This document shows, in pieces, positions 45,330 through 55,574 of a stretch of DNA of 64,000 bases (its first letter is position 1; the number at the start of each line of letters is the position of its first letter). Position numbers and translations under genes: made by a program. The DNA is from Puccinia triticina (taxonomy: Eukaryota > Basidiomycota > Pucciniomycetes > Pucciniales > Pucciniaceae): positions 2,783,501 through 2,847,500 of the forward strand of contig NC_070573.1 of the NCBI RefSeq assembly GCF_026914185.1. The letters run 5' to 3'. The notes below the pieces were generated by a model. The model worked only from the letters and a program-made list of their open reading frames with translations, was not told the DNA's origin and did no database searches.

Positions 45330-47104
45330 AATAGATAGGAGTGTGACAAAGCACACTCTAATAGGAGTGTGACAAAGCACACTCTAATAGGAGTGTGCCC
45401 AAGCCCACTCCGTTATAGGAGTGTGCCCAAGCCCACTCCATTATAGGAGTGTGCCCAAGCCCACTCCGTTATAGGGGTGTGCCCAAGCCCACTCCGTTAT
45501 ATATAGGAGTGTGCCCAAGCCCACTCCGTCATAGGATTGTGCCCAAGCTCACTCCGTCATAGGATGGAGCACACTCCGTCAAAGGAGTGTGCCAAAGCAC
45601 ACTCCGTCAAAGGAGTGTGCCAAAGCACACTCCGTCATAGGAGTGTGCCAAAGCACACTCCGTCATAGGAGTGTGCCAAAGCACACTCTGTCATAGGAGT
45701 GTGCCAAAGCACACTCCGTCATAGGAGTGTGCCAAAGCACACTCCGTCATAGGAGTGTGCCAAAGCACACTCCGTCATAGGAGTGTGCCAAAGCACACTC
45801 CGTCATAGGAGTGTGCCAAAGCACACTCCGTCATAGGAGTGTGCCAAAGCACACTCCGTCATAGGAGTGTGCCAAAGCACACTCCGTCATAGGAGTGTGC
45901 CAAAGCACACTCCGTCATAGGAGTGTGCCAAAGCACACTCCGTCATAGGAGTGTGCCAAAGCACACTCCGTCATAGGAGTGTGCCAAAGCACACTCCGTC
46001 ATAGGAGTGTGCCAAAGCACACTCCGTCATAGGAGTGTGCCAAAGCACACTCCGTCATAGGAGTGTGCCAAAGCACACTCCGTCATAGGAGTGTGCCAAA
46101 GCACACTCCGTCATAGGAGTGTGCCAAAGCACACTCCGTCATAGGAGTGTGCCAAAGCACACTCCGTCATAGGAGTGTGCCAAAGCACACTCCGTCAGTC
46201 ATAGGAGTGTGCCAAAGCACACTCCGTCATAGGAGTGTGCCAAAGCACACTCCGTCATAGGAGTGTGCCAAAGCACACTCCGTCATAGGAGTGTGCCAAA
46301 GCACACTCCGTCATAGGAGTGTGCCAAAGCACACTCCGTCATAGGAGTGTGCCAAAGCACACTCCGTCATAGGAGTGTGCCAAAGCACACTCCGTCATAG
46401 GAGTGTGCCAAAGCACACTCCGTCATAGGAGTGTGCCAAAGCACACTCCGTCATAGGAGTGTGCCAAAGCACACTCCGTCAGTCATAGGAGTGTGCCAAA
46501 GCACACTCCGTCATAGGAGTGTGCCAAAGCACACTCCGTCATAGGAGTGTGCCAAAGCACACTCCGTCATAGGAGTGTGCCAAAGCACACTCCGTCATAG
46601 GAGTGTGCCAAAGCACACTCCGTCATAGGAGTGTGCCAAAGCACACTCCGTCATAGGAGTGTGCCAAAGCACACTCCGTCAGTCATAGGAGTGTGCCAAA
46701 GCACACTCCGTCATAGGAGTGTGCCAAAGCACACTCCGTCATAGGAGTGTGCCAAAGCACACTCCGTCATAGGAGTGTGCCAAAGCACACTCCGTCATAG
46801 GAGTGTGCCAAAGCACACTCCGTCATAGGAGTGTGCCAAAGCACACTCCGTCATAGGAGTGTGCCAAAGCACACTCCGTCATAGGAGTGTGCCAAAGCAC
46901 ACTCCGTCATAGGAGTGTGCCAAAGCACACTCCGTCATAGGAGTGTGCCAAAGCACACTCCGTCATAGGAGTGTGCCAAAGCACACTCCGTCATAGGAGT
47001 GTGCCAAAGCACACTCCGTCATAGGAGTGTGCCAAAGCACACTCCGTCATAGGAGTGTGCCAAAGCACACTCCGTCATAGGAGTGTGCCAAAGCACACTC
47101 CGTC
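45330..47104. repeat. 28-bp palindromic satellite, left arm
   Basis: About 60 units of 28 bp. Each contains a perfect inverted repeat, GGAGTGTGC and GCACACTCC around CAAA, followed by GTCATA. The first dozen units are variable (CCCAAGCCC, GTTATA), the rest almost identical. Three units near 46197, 46481 and 46681 share an extra AGTC. Spacing of these (284 and 200 bp, i.e. 10 and 7 units plus 4) points to block duplication. Confidence 0.97.
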
Positions 47105-47111
47105 AGCACAC

Positions 47112-48175
47112 GCCTACGATGGGGTGTGCTTTGGCACACTCCTATGACGGAGTGAACTTTGGCACACTCCTATGAAGGAGTGCACTTTGGCACACTTGTA
47201 TGACAGAGTGCACTTTGGCACATTCTTATGATGGGGTGTGCTTTGGCACAATCTTATGATGGAGTGTGCTTTGGCACACTTGTATGAACAGCATGTGCTG
47301 AAAGAGTGTGCTTTGGCACACTCCTATGAACGGGGCTTGCTTTGGCACACTCCTATGACAGGGTGTGCTTTGGGACACTTCCATTTCCCATTATGGAGTG
47401 TGCTTTGGCCCTGGGACACTCCCATTACGGAGTGTGCTTTGGGACACTCCCATTACGGAGTGTGCTTTGGCACACTCCCATTACGGAGTGTGCTTTGGCA
47501 CACTCCCATTACGGAGTGTGCTTTGCCACACTCCCATTACGGAGTGTGCTTTGCCACACTCCCATTACGGAGTGTGCGTTGCCACACTCCCATTACAGAG
47601 TGTGCTTTGCCACACTCCCATTAAGGAGTGTGCTTTGCCACACTCCCATTATGGAGTGTGCTTTGCCACACTCCCATTATGGAGTGTGCTTTGCCACACT
47701 CCCATTACAGAGTGTGCTTTGGCACACTCAAATGAGGGGGTGTGCTTTGGCACACTCGTATGATGGAGTGTGCTTTGGCACAAGCCTATGATGGAGTGTG
47801 CTTTGGCACACTCCTATGATGGAGTGTGCTTTGGCACACTCCTATGATGGAGTGTGCTTTGGCACACTCCTATGATGGAGTGTGCTTTGGCACACTCCTA
47901 TGATGGAGTGTGCTTTGGCACACTCCTATGATGGAGTGTGCTTTGGCACACTCCTATGATGGAGTGTGCTTTGGCACACTCCTATGATGGAGTGTGCTTT
48001 GGGACACTCCTATGAAGGAGTGTGCTTTGGCACACTCCTATAACAGAGTGTGCTTTGGCACACTCCTATAACAGAGTGTGCTTTGGCACACTCCTATAAC
48101 GGAGTGTGCTTTGGCACACTCCTATAACAGAGTGTGCTTTGGCACACTCCTATAACAGAGTGTGCTTTGGCACAC
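47112..48175. repeat. 28-bp palindromic satellite, right arm (inverted orientation)
   Basis: The array continues in the opposite orientation, as shown by the loop TTTG instead of CAAA and the linker TATGAC/TATGAT. About 38 units, more diverse than the left arm: a middle group has CTTTGCCACACTCCCATTA, the last group TATAACAGAG. The junction at 47100-47115 carries the odd words CAGCACACGCCTACGATGGGG. Confidence 0.96.
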
Positions 48176-48199
48176 TACCAAATTGGAATGGATCTGTTA

Positions 48200-48870
48200 C
48201 AAGTCACTGGCTGCCCCTAGTAGAGTTAACCTGTCCAACCCAAAATGCAACGGCTGCCGGGCAACAGCTGTCAAGTGCAACCTCATCGACATCATCCCTT
48301 TCGACCTTCTGGAAGACAAATGGTTTGATGGCTCTTGCAAGTAAACGCATGCTGCGGGCCTGGGCTGCCATTTGTCCAAAACCAATCTCGCTCTTCCAGA
48401 TGGGCCCAGACATAAACTGGACGTTCAACATCTCAAAGGCATCTGCGACTCCAACGGATCAAAGGAACAGAGGGCCAAGGGTACGTCTTCCTTCCCATCA
48501 TATCCTTCAATATTTAATATTGCCTAACCAGCCCTGCCTGTCTTCCTCAGGTGCCTCTTCAGCAAATGGAAAGCGCAAGGCCAGGCATGCTGATCACTCT
48601 TGGTCTTCATCCAAACAATCAAAAAAGAACCCTCTGGGAGCAAGGCTCATCAAGACTCCTCTTCAAGCAACGACAGGAAAGACACAGCTTCTGAGCTCAA
48701 GGATGAGGTACCTGTAAGTCCAAGTACATATTCTGTTTATTGGTTTGCTTGCTTTGCTAACAATTTGGACCCTTGTTTGATAGCCTATTGGCAGGAGATT
48801 ATCCAAGGTGAATATTTGACTGCCCTCATTGCCTTCTGAAGCCCTCTCCACCCCACAACCCTCTCCAGAA
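48200..48870 (+). pseudogene. Broken gene fragment with cysteine-rich and basic exons
   Basis: One frame from about 48230 reads SNPKCNGCRATAVKCNLIDI, then WFDGSCK and a stop, then GLGCHLSKTNLALPDG and SNGSKEQRAK. The cysteine spacing is reminiscent of a small zinc-binding module. An intron (about 48482-48551, GTACGT...TCCTCAG) leads to a lysine/serine-rich exon (ANGKRKARHADHSW, SSKQSKKN) resembling a nuclear localisation segment. At least one in-frame stop. The family is not recognised; it abuts the satellite directly. Confidence 0.35.
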
Positions 48871-49079
48871 TCACCCCCCGCCGCCGCGACCTCAAACATG
48901 CCTGCCTCGCCCTCAAAAAATCCTGCTCCTGCCCTCTCAACCTCAACCACTCAAGCCACAGTCACAACTTCAACCTCAAGAGCTCCCGTCCCCATCTTGA
49001 ACTCCCAAGCTCAAGTTTCCTCTTTTTGTTTTCCTTTCTAACTCAGTTCATATATTCCATTCATTTTATTCATTGGCTC

Positions 49080-50072
49080 ACAGAATCTTGGTTCACCCAA
49101 TCGGTGAGTGAGGGGGCCATCGCAACATCAACACCACCTTTTATGGGCTGATAGGATCCGTGAGGCTCCCTTTTGGCCCATCTTACCAACCCAAACCCAC
49201 AATTGGCTCAGGTGCAAAGCTGTGCGGATGACATGTTGTGGGAATACAAATAAAGCTCCAGCAAATGTTGAGATGATGTTATTGGCAAACATTAGACAAT
49301 AGCCGCAACTGCCACCTGAACTCGCTTGCATGTACCATTGGGGCAGAACATGGTGGGGAATGTTAAGCAGGCACCGGCCGTTATACCCGGGAATGGAGGC
49401 CGCTTTGGGTCCATTGCTCAACCCAAAAGACATGTGGTCTCCGCTATTTTTAGAGTATAGCAGAAACTCTGTGATCTCCGCCTTTAGACCACAAGTAGCC
49501 AAAACTGTGACCCACTCTTGCTTGGAAGTACCTCTGGGGCACAACATGGCAAGGAATGTTAAGCAAGCACCGGCCGTTATACCTGGGAATGGGGGCCGAA
49601 CTTGCTTACATGTGCCACTGGGGCAGAACATCACAAAGATTAACAAGTGAGCGTCGGCAAAATGCTGCCCCTTCCATCTTGACATGCTGCCACTGCTTGA
49701 TCAAGTGGTCCTCGGAATCAAGGTCCAAGTGTTCTGTTTGTGGGTGTGCACATGCCTTACAGAGTTCCCATCACATGTGAGTTAGACTGAGCACAAAGAT
49801 AGCTCAGGAGGTTGTGCACCGGCTACACAGAGTGGACACCTCATGTGAGTCAAACTGAGCACAAAAATAGTGGGTGCTCAATTGCTGAACCGAGTCGTCA
49901 AGGCAAGCGGCCAAGTACGTCCTGCCCATAAAAACTGTGCATTTTTGGTCTTACTTCCTCCAACTTCCGCAAGAATGTTGACACCACAAAAGAAATCCCC
50001 TACCCGACCAATGTACACCTTGGGACCACTTGATATTATTGAAATTGTAAGAGTTCCTCCCAAACTTTAAGT
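49080..50072. other. Region with internal direct repeats, no gene recognised
   Basis: A block of about 80 bp occurs at 49325-49400 and 49505-49600 (sharing GGAATGTTAAGCA, GCACCGGCCGTTATACC, GGGAATGG.GGCCG) with a partial third copy to 49640. A smaller duplicated motif, CACATGTGAGTTAGACTGAGCACAAA-like, lies at 49773 and 49841. A minus-strand open frame (49128-49685) spans it, but its content is repetitive and not convincing. Confidence 0.4.
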
Positions 50073-50579
50073 TTGAATCGTTTAAAAGTGATGTGCTCAA
50101 CAATTCTTGGACTACTGCATGCACAGAGTGGAAATGATCTGAGAGCAGGCCAAGATTATGGTCTGTTCCATTATTTGTCTTTGATGGTGGTGACACACCC
50201 TACAGATGGGGAGACGAACTGCGCAGTGGATCTGTCTGGGTACGGCTCCAGGGCAACAACTTTGGATAAGGACAAGGTGTATCTTGCTGGAGGCCGCTTG
50301 CTCAAGGGTGCCAACGGGTTCCACTTTTTCTACAAGCCAAGCCTGACCCTTCCAATAGGGAACTCATCCGCTTACATTGATGAACAAAATCACTCCAAAC
50401 TCCTTGGGAAGGTGATTGCTTTTGGGTTTGGCACCATCTTGGAAACTCAGAGAGTGCGGGGAGTGGGCCTCAACAGATCACCACAAGAAGACCTAGAAGT
50501 TTTGATGAGGCACAACGACTGGAAAAGTGCTGTAAGTGATGTGGCCTTTGAGTTGTACCCCAAGGACAGCTGTTTTTAA
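50073..50579 (+). CDS. Hypothetical protein fragment, possibly of a multicopy rust family
   Basis: A 168-codon open frame with protein-like composition: AVDLSGYGSRATTLDKDKVY, LAGGRLLKGANGFHFFYKPS, GKVIAFGFGTILETQRVRG, DLEVLMRHNDW. The alternating beta-strand character suggests a small beta-barrel, but this is inference. The beginning is uncertain; the frame is open from about 50073 and an upstream exon may be missing. No domain is recognised with confidence. It may be the tail of the same broken locus as 48200-48870. Confidence 0.35.
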   Translation: MNRLKVMCSTILGLLHAQSGNDLRAGQDYGLFHYLSLMVVTHPTDGETNCAVDLSGYGSRATTLDKDKVYLAGGRLLKGANGFHFFYKPSLTLPIGNSSAYIDEQNHSKLLGKVIAFGFGTILETQRVRGVGLNRSPQEDLEVLMRHNDWKSAVSDVAFELYPKDSCF

Positions 50580-50604
50580 CCTGTCGGCTCTACAATAGAC
50601 CCGT

Positions 50605-51290
50605 TCAAAGATATGAGGTTGGCGGTCATTTTCCTACTAAGCCCTCTGCGCACCCCTTATACATCATTGTACAATGGAACACTATTGCTAATAATTTTAT
50701 AGCACAAAATATATGCATCATGGAAAGATTCCTGAAAGTTTTGGACTGTTTGGGTGTGCAACAAAAAAGTTATATGGTTGGCGGTCATTTTCCTACTAAG
50801 CCCCACGCGCACCCCTTATATGACATGTTCTGATGACACACTATTGCTAGGAAATTCAGGGGGTACAATTTATGCATAAATCTCTGTGCTCTCAAACTTT
50901 TATGTCTCTAGTACGTGGAACAAAAAATTTACACATATTAAGAATAATAAAAAATAATACGAAAAATTAGCACAACAACTCCCAAAAAAAAATTATTTTG
51001 GGTCGACAACTCCCAAAAAACGGGTCTAGGTTGACGTCAAGCGCTGGTCAAAAAATGGTCGCGCCAATGTATGGGAGTCGTTTTCCCAAAAGTTGGGAGT
51101 CGTTTTTCCAAGACCCTAAAAAATAATACAAAAAATTAGCACAACAACTCCCAGAAAAAAATTATTTTGGGTTGACAACTCCCAAAAAAAGGGTCTAGGT
51201 CAATGTTGAGCGCTGGTCAAAAAATAGCCGCGCCGACGTATGGGAGTTGTTTTCCCAAAATACGGGAGTCGTTTTTCCAAGTCCCTAAAT
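50605..51290. repeat. Two tandem duplications downstream of the hypothetical ORF
   Basis: First, GGTTGGCGGTCATTTTCCTAC... (about 50617) recurs at about 50777 as a unit of roughly 160 bp. Second, a unit of about 180 bp beginning AATAATAC.AAAAATTAGC (50950 and 51122) includes CAACTCCCAAAAAA on one side and GGGAGTCGTTTTTCC on the other, so it is also partly inverted. No gene is seen. Confidence 0.75.
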
Positions 51291-51517
51291 AAATAGCAAA
51301 AAAAAAAACTCTCAAAGGCAAACTTCCAGAAAGCCCGTTCAAGTTCTCCCCTCTATTTTCAATTGTAAGGCTGTGTGGTTCTGCTACGTAGTTAAATTTG
51401 TAAGCTAGTTGAATATGCAAAGTGCGCAATATTAAATCAAATCTGCACTTAAAAAAAAAAAAAAAAAGAAGCCCCTTCACCCGTTCATGGCCTGTTGTTA
51501 TTTCATTTATTTTCATT

Positions 51518-52869
51518 GGAGGACTTCCCTTTGATTTACACGGCCGTGTAAAGTCAGATCTGGCACTTGTAAAGCCAGATCTGACTCACCTTGTAATGTT
51601 TAGCTTTAGAAGCTTTTCCGCAGGCTTGAGATGCCAGAATACCTGCCAGATTTACAACCCCAGGTATTCCAGCAACTCGGGCCTCATCCCTCATTGTTAA
51701 ACCGGTCATCAAGAGTACACAACCCTCTCAATGGCCGGTATAGACCGGTCTTTAAGAGGAAACAGCCCACTCGATGACCGGCCTGTACCTTGAGAAGACA
51801 CATCCCTCTTGATGGCCAGTACAGACCGGTCATCAAGAGTACAGACCCCTCTCAATGGCCGGTACGGACCGGTCATTGAGAGGGTACAGTGTCCTCTTGA
51901 TGCCTGGTACAGAGGTGTCCTCTGTACCAGTCATTGAGAGGACACATGCCTCTCAATGACCGGTGGGTAGGACATCAAGAGGACACAACACCGGTCATCA
52001 AGAGGACTCAAGCCTCTCAATGGCCAGTACAGATGTACCCCCTTGATGACCGGTCTGTACCGGTCATCAAGAGGGTTGTGTCCTCTCAATGACCGGCACA
52101 GATCTGCCAGAGGGTGGTTCCCTCTCTCTTGATGGCCGGTCTGTACTGGCCATCAAGAGGGATGTGTCCTCTCAAGGTACAGGCCGGTCATTGAGTGGGC
52201 TGTGTCCTCTCAATGACCAGTCTATACCGGCCATCAAAAGGGTTGTGTACTCTTGATGGCCGGTCTGGACCGGGCATCTAGAGGGTTGCATACTCTTGAT
52301 GGCCGGTCTATACCGGGCATCAAGAGGGTTGAATCCTCTTGATGGCCGGTCTATACCAGGTATTGAGAGGGTTGAATCCTCTTGATGACCGGTACAGACC
52401 GGGCATCAAGGTTGTGTACTCTTGATGGCTGGTCTGTACCGGGCATTGGGAGGGTTGAGTCCCCTCAACGATTGGTCTGTACCGGGCATCGAGAGGGTTG
52501 AATCCTCTCGATGGCCGGTCTATACCGGGTATTGAGAGGGTTGAATCTTCTCAATGACCGGTACAGAACGGGCATCAAGGTTGCATATTCTCAATGGCTG
52601 GTCTGTACCGGGCATTGGGAGGGTTGAGTCCCCTCAATGATTGGTCTGTACCGGGCATCAAGAGGGTTGTGTACTTTGGATGGCCGGTACAGACCAGCTA
52701 TCGGAAGGGTTGTGTACTCTTGATGACCGGTCTGTACCGGCCATTGAGAGGGATGTTCTGGTTTGATCTAGCCCCTGAAAAGTGCGTGTAAAACCAGGGT
52801 GTAAAAATCTGGCTTTACAAGTGCCAAATCTGACTTTACACGGCTGTGTAAATCAAAGGGAAGTGCTCC
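51518..52869. mobile_element. Satellite A-bearing TIR element, complete copy
   Basis: Terminal inverted repeats of about 65 bp begin GGAGGACTTCCCTTTG on the left and GGAGCACTTCCCTTTG when the right end is reversed. Both continue ATTTACAC.GCCGTGTAAAG. ATT is duplicated at 51515-51517 and 52870-52872. Nearly all of the interior is satellite A. No coding region. It ends about 290 bp before the ERG3 start codon. The 3-bp duplication and the GGAGGACTTCCC ends, shared in outline with the nested 138-bp MITE (GGATGACTTCCC), suggest one transposase family. Superfamily is not determined. Confidence 0.9.
51706..52755. repeat. Satellite A minisatellite, array 3
   Basis: Tandem degenerate hairpin units as at 1-735. 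A clean example lies at 52042-52071, where CTTGATGACCGGT and its exact reverse complement flank a CTGT loop. Larger sub-blocks are also repeated: the sequence around TCTGTACCGGGCATTGGGAGGG at 52433 recurs at 52601. Confidence 0.92.
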
Positions 52870-53161
52870 ATTGTCTGGGTGCAAGTCGCACGTACAACTG
52901 GGGGTTTTATGGTAGTTTCACAATCTGTGATGTGGGCGAGACAGGGCCCGATGGATGCAAGAGAGTTGGCAGCTTTGCATCCATGATCTGAGATGTGTGC
53001 GAGACAGGGCCCGATGGGCGTGAGAGTGGGGAGCCCAATCCGAGAATCCGACCAGATATTCCGGGTATTTACCGGATATCATGTGACCGCCACCGGATAT
53101 TCCGCGCTGGAAATCCAACGATGTTTGAAGTGAAAGCTTCTTGGAAAAGACAATCCTTCCG
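52870..53161 (+). promoter_or_regulatory. Short upstream region of ERG3 with a duplicated motif
   Basis: Only about 290 bp separate the TIR element from the ERG3 ATG. The word GAGACAGGGCCCGATGG occurs twice (about 52938 and 53000), with similar left flanks (ATCTGTGATGTG and ATCTGAGATGTG). CCGGATATC and CCGGATATTCC words lie at 53070-53105. Whether any of this is regulatory is inference. Confidence 0.4.
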
Positions 53162-54977
53162 ATGGACATCATCTTGGACTTAGCAGATCAGCTTGTATTG
53201 GATTGTTGTTGGTCAAGAATCTTCCCAATCGATCTCCGTGACTTGAAAAGAACCGATCTCCCCTTACCACCAAAAACAGGACTAAAAACACCACCAACAA
53301 CAGTAGCAACTCGGAACCAGTCCAATATCGGAGCTTGTCACCGCCGATGCCTAAGTAGATTTGGAAGAGAGCACCTATTTCGACAAGCGGTCTCCATCTT
53401 TGTCATCATCTTTGTTGGAATTTCTTTCATGTACTTCTTTCTCAGCGCGTAAGTCTTTGGGTTCCTTCGTTTTTCTGTCAGTTCATGGTTGGGAGGGCCA
53501 TCACCTCCCTCTCCTGGTAAACACTAAGCCTAACGTCCTTCTCACTTTTCTGTCCCTGGGGACGTGGAATCGCTAGAGTGTCATACTTTTTCATCTTCGA
53601 TCATCGACTGAAAAAGCATCCCAAGTACTTAAAAAACCAAGTCAAGATGGAAATTTTGTGTGCTTTGAAAGCTATTGGTCCGATCGATATATTGGTCTTA
53701 CCTATCCATTTAGCTCAGGTTCGTGGTCATAGCAAGTGTGAGCAAGCTACTTTCTCCTTATTTCACATAGCCACTATCATTTTTTTGAGTTCCCCACTCT
53801 TCTACTAGTACCAGCCATCACTCGTCAACCGTTATCTCGTAATGGGCCATAGTCCGCATCAGAAACTGAGCTGTTCTTGGGGACCAGCAAGCTTTCCTTC
53901 CCCCAACATATTCAGATCGTTGCCTTACCTAGATCCAGAGCCCCACGTCCTTCCTCATGAAGAAAGCACTACAATATCTCGACTCAAAACATTTCCGCTC
54001 ATAGGGATTTTTCATAACGGATGAGCTGATCTCTTGAAATATTTGACTGTCGAAGTAGTATATACTCATGTTTCGGACATCAAAGGGGTCTCGTGCTTCA
54101 CATTGATCAAGCCAATGCTCGATTACTTGAATTTGACCGAGAAATTCCAAGACCAGATTGGAGCCGCGCTACCCACACGCCTTCTATCGCAATATCCTCT
54201 GGTCGATGACACAGTCAAGCAACTCGCAGTCGCACTTCGGAGGACTCTTTATTATGATTTCGGGGGCGGATGGTCCTATTTAATCTTCAGCTACTTCTTG
54301 TTTTTAATATTTACTGATTTTACAGTGGTGAGTAGCGTGATTCTGCTCCTCAAGTCTCCCTTACTTCACAGGAAAATTACTCAGTCAGCTGAAATTTTGC
54401 GGTTGCTTCAATATTTTGACTCAGTATCTTATCCACAGAATTGAACATCATCCCTTCATTTATAAACACATTCACAAGACCCATCACAAATGGGTGATAC
54501 CGACTCCCTTCGCATCTTACGCATTCCACCCACTGGATGGCTTCTTACAATCAGTGCCTCACCACATATTCGTTTTTATCTTTCCATTCCATCGGTTCCT
54601 TTACCTTTTTGCTTTCCTCTTCGTTATCGTTTGGACCATCCTGGTGAGTTCTCTTTGACTATCTCTCGTGTTGGACCGTGTATTTCTTGGGGGCTTTCGT
54701 GAGTGCGGACCCAAAAACTGATGAAGATGAAACAACGATAACCTGCTCTGTCAAGATTCATGATTCAGAATTAATCGTCGGTCATAGATTAGAAAATCAC
54801 ATCAACGGTCCAACCCATCACACTCTCCATCACATGTATTTTAACTGCAACTACGGCCAATATTTCACTTGGACAGATAAGCTCTTTTCGACCTATAGGA
54901 ACCCTGATATGGATGCTAAGTCAACACTCGATTCGGCTAAACAGAAATCCATAACGCCGAAAGCCTGTCAAAATTAG
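53162..54977 (+). CDS. ERG3: C-5 sterol desaturase
   Basis: This ER enzyme introduces the C-5(6) double bond in ergosterol synthesis using a di-iron centre. Five exons join in frame to 322 residues plus stop: 53162-53448, 53577-53735, 54243-54327, 54425-54643, 54756-54977. The start MDIILDLADQLVLD and segment HPKYLKNQVKMEI match the family. The three histidine boxes are HRIEH (181-185), HKTHH (194-198) and HTLHH (272-276), with several membrane segments between them. Length is close to yeast Erg3 (365). Intron 2 is 507 nt, far longer than the others (97-128 nt), and contains a coding-like stretch. The gene converges on CTF4. Confidence 0.92.
53736..54242 (+). other. Oversized ERG3 intron 2 containing a coding-like segment
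   Basis: The flanking exons join in frame if 53736-54242 is removed (GTGTGAGC ... CTTCGGAG). Inside it, 54034-54240 is open in the same frame as the next exon. It encodes a natural-looking peptide (GVSCFTLIKPMLDYLNLTEK, FQDQIGAALPTRLLSQYPLV, DDTVKQLAVAL) that has no counterpart in Erg3 proteins. It could be a captured exon of another gene, an alternative exon, or chance. Confidence 0.5.
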
Positions 54978-55574
54978 CTTAAGAAATCGGATCGTTTAAT
55001 TATCGAGAAAACATCAAGCGCTTCTCTTGTTTGTTTTGCTAATAAATTTATAGGAACTTTACTTAAGATATATACCAATCGTACTTCAATTTTTCTAATT
55101 TAATTATTTGGTTTGACTATGTTTCCTCATTTAGAAATTCCTGATTAATGGTTTTGTTCTCGAGTGGCAACATTCTGTTTTACGTGTATCATTCTTTTGT
55201 GAAATCCACTGGCTAAGCGCAGTTCAGGAAGGTTGTATCTAAACTCCAAACTTAATATGTTTCTTTATAAATTATCTGCTACATACCCTAAACTTCCGGT
55301 CAAGATCTGCGGGCCTCCCAGAGGTGATCTAGAGTCTAGATTTCCCTGCAAAAATCTAAACTTTTTGGGTGTTTCATCCATAAGAGTCTGATGGAGACAT
55401 TGAAAAATAAATAAAAATGCATCCACAAACATCTAACTCTCCCTGAATAATATCACTAAAACCTGTTTGATGAGAGACCAACCAACAATCGTTGAAGAGG
55501 TCAAGGACACTACCAAAAGTAAGCGGAAACTAATTTACAACAAAGGGGAACAAGCAGAAGGTTGTGTTCCTTTT
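54978..55574. other. Convergent intergenic between ERG3 and CTF4
   Basis: AT-rich 3' flanks. At 55296-55372 lies a fragment related to the 138-bp MITE (TTCCGGTCAAGATCTG, TCTAGATTTCCCTGCAAAAA, CTAAACTTTTTGG). No gene. Confidence 0.6.

Noticed and set aside
47238..48170. Open frames of 128-203 codons reading HTPITECAL / HYGVCFATL repeats
   Set aside because: They are the satellite translated in three frames; 28 is not a multiple of three, so all frames show the same peptide words. No sign of a gene.
45330..48175. CRISPR-like appearance of regularly spaced 28-bp repeats
   Set aside because: There are no unique spacers; the linker (GTCATA) is part of the repeated unit. The context is a eukaryotic genome with spliceosomal introns.
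49128..49685. 185-codon minus-strand frame
   Set aside because: It spans direct DNA repeats and has no recognised family. The plus strand is also open, so the evidence is insufficient.
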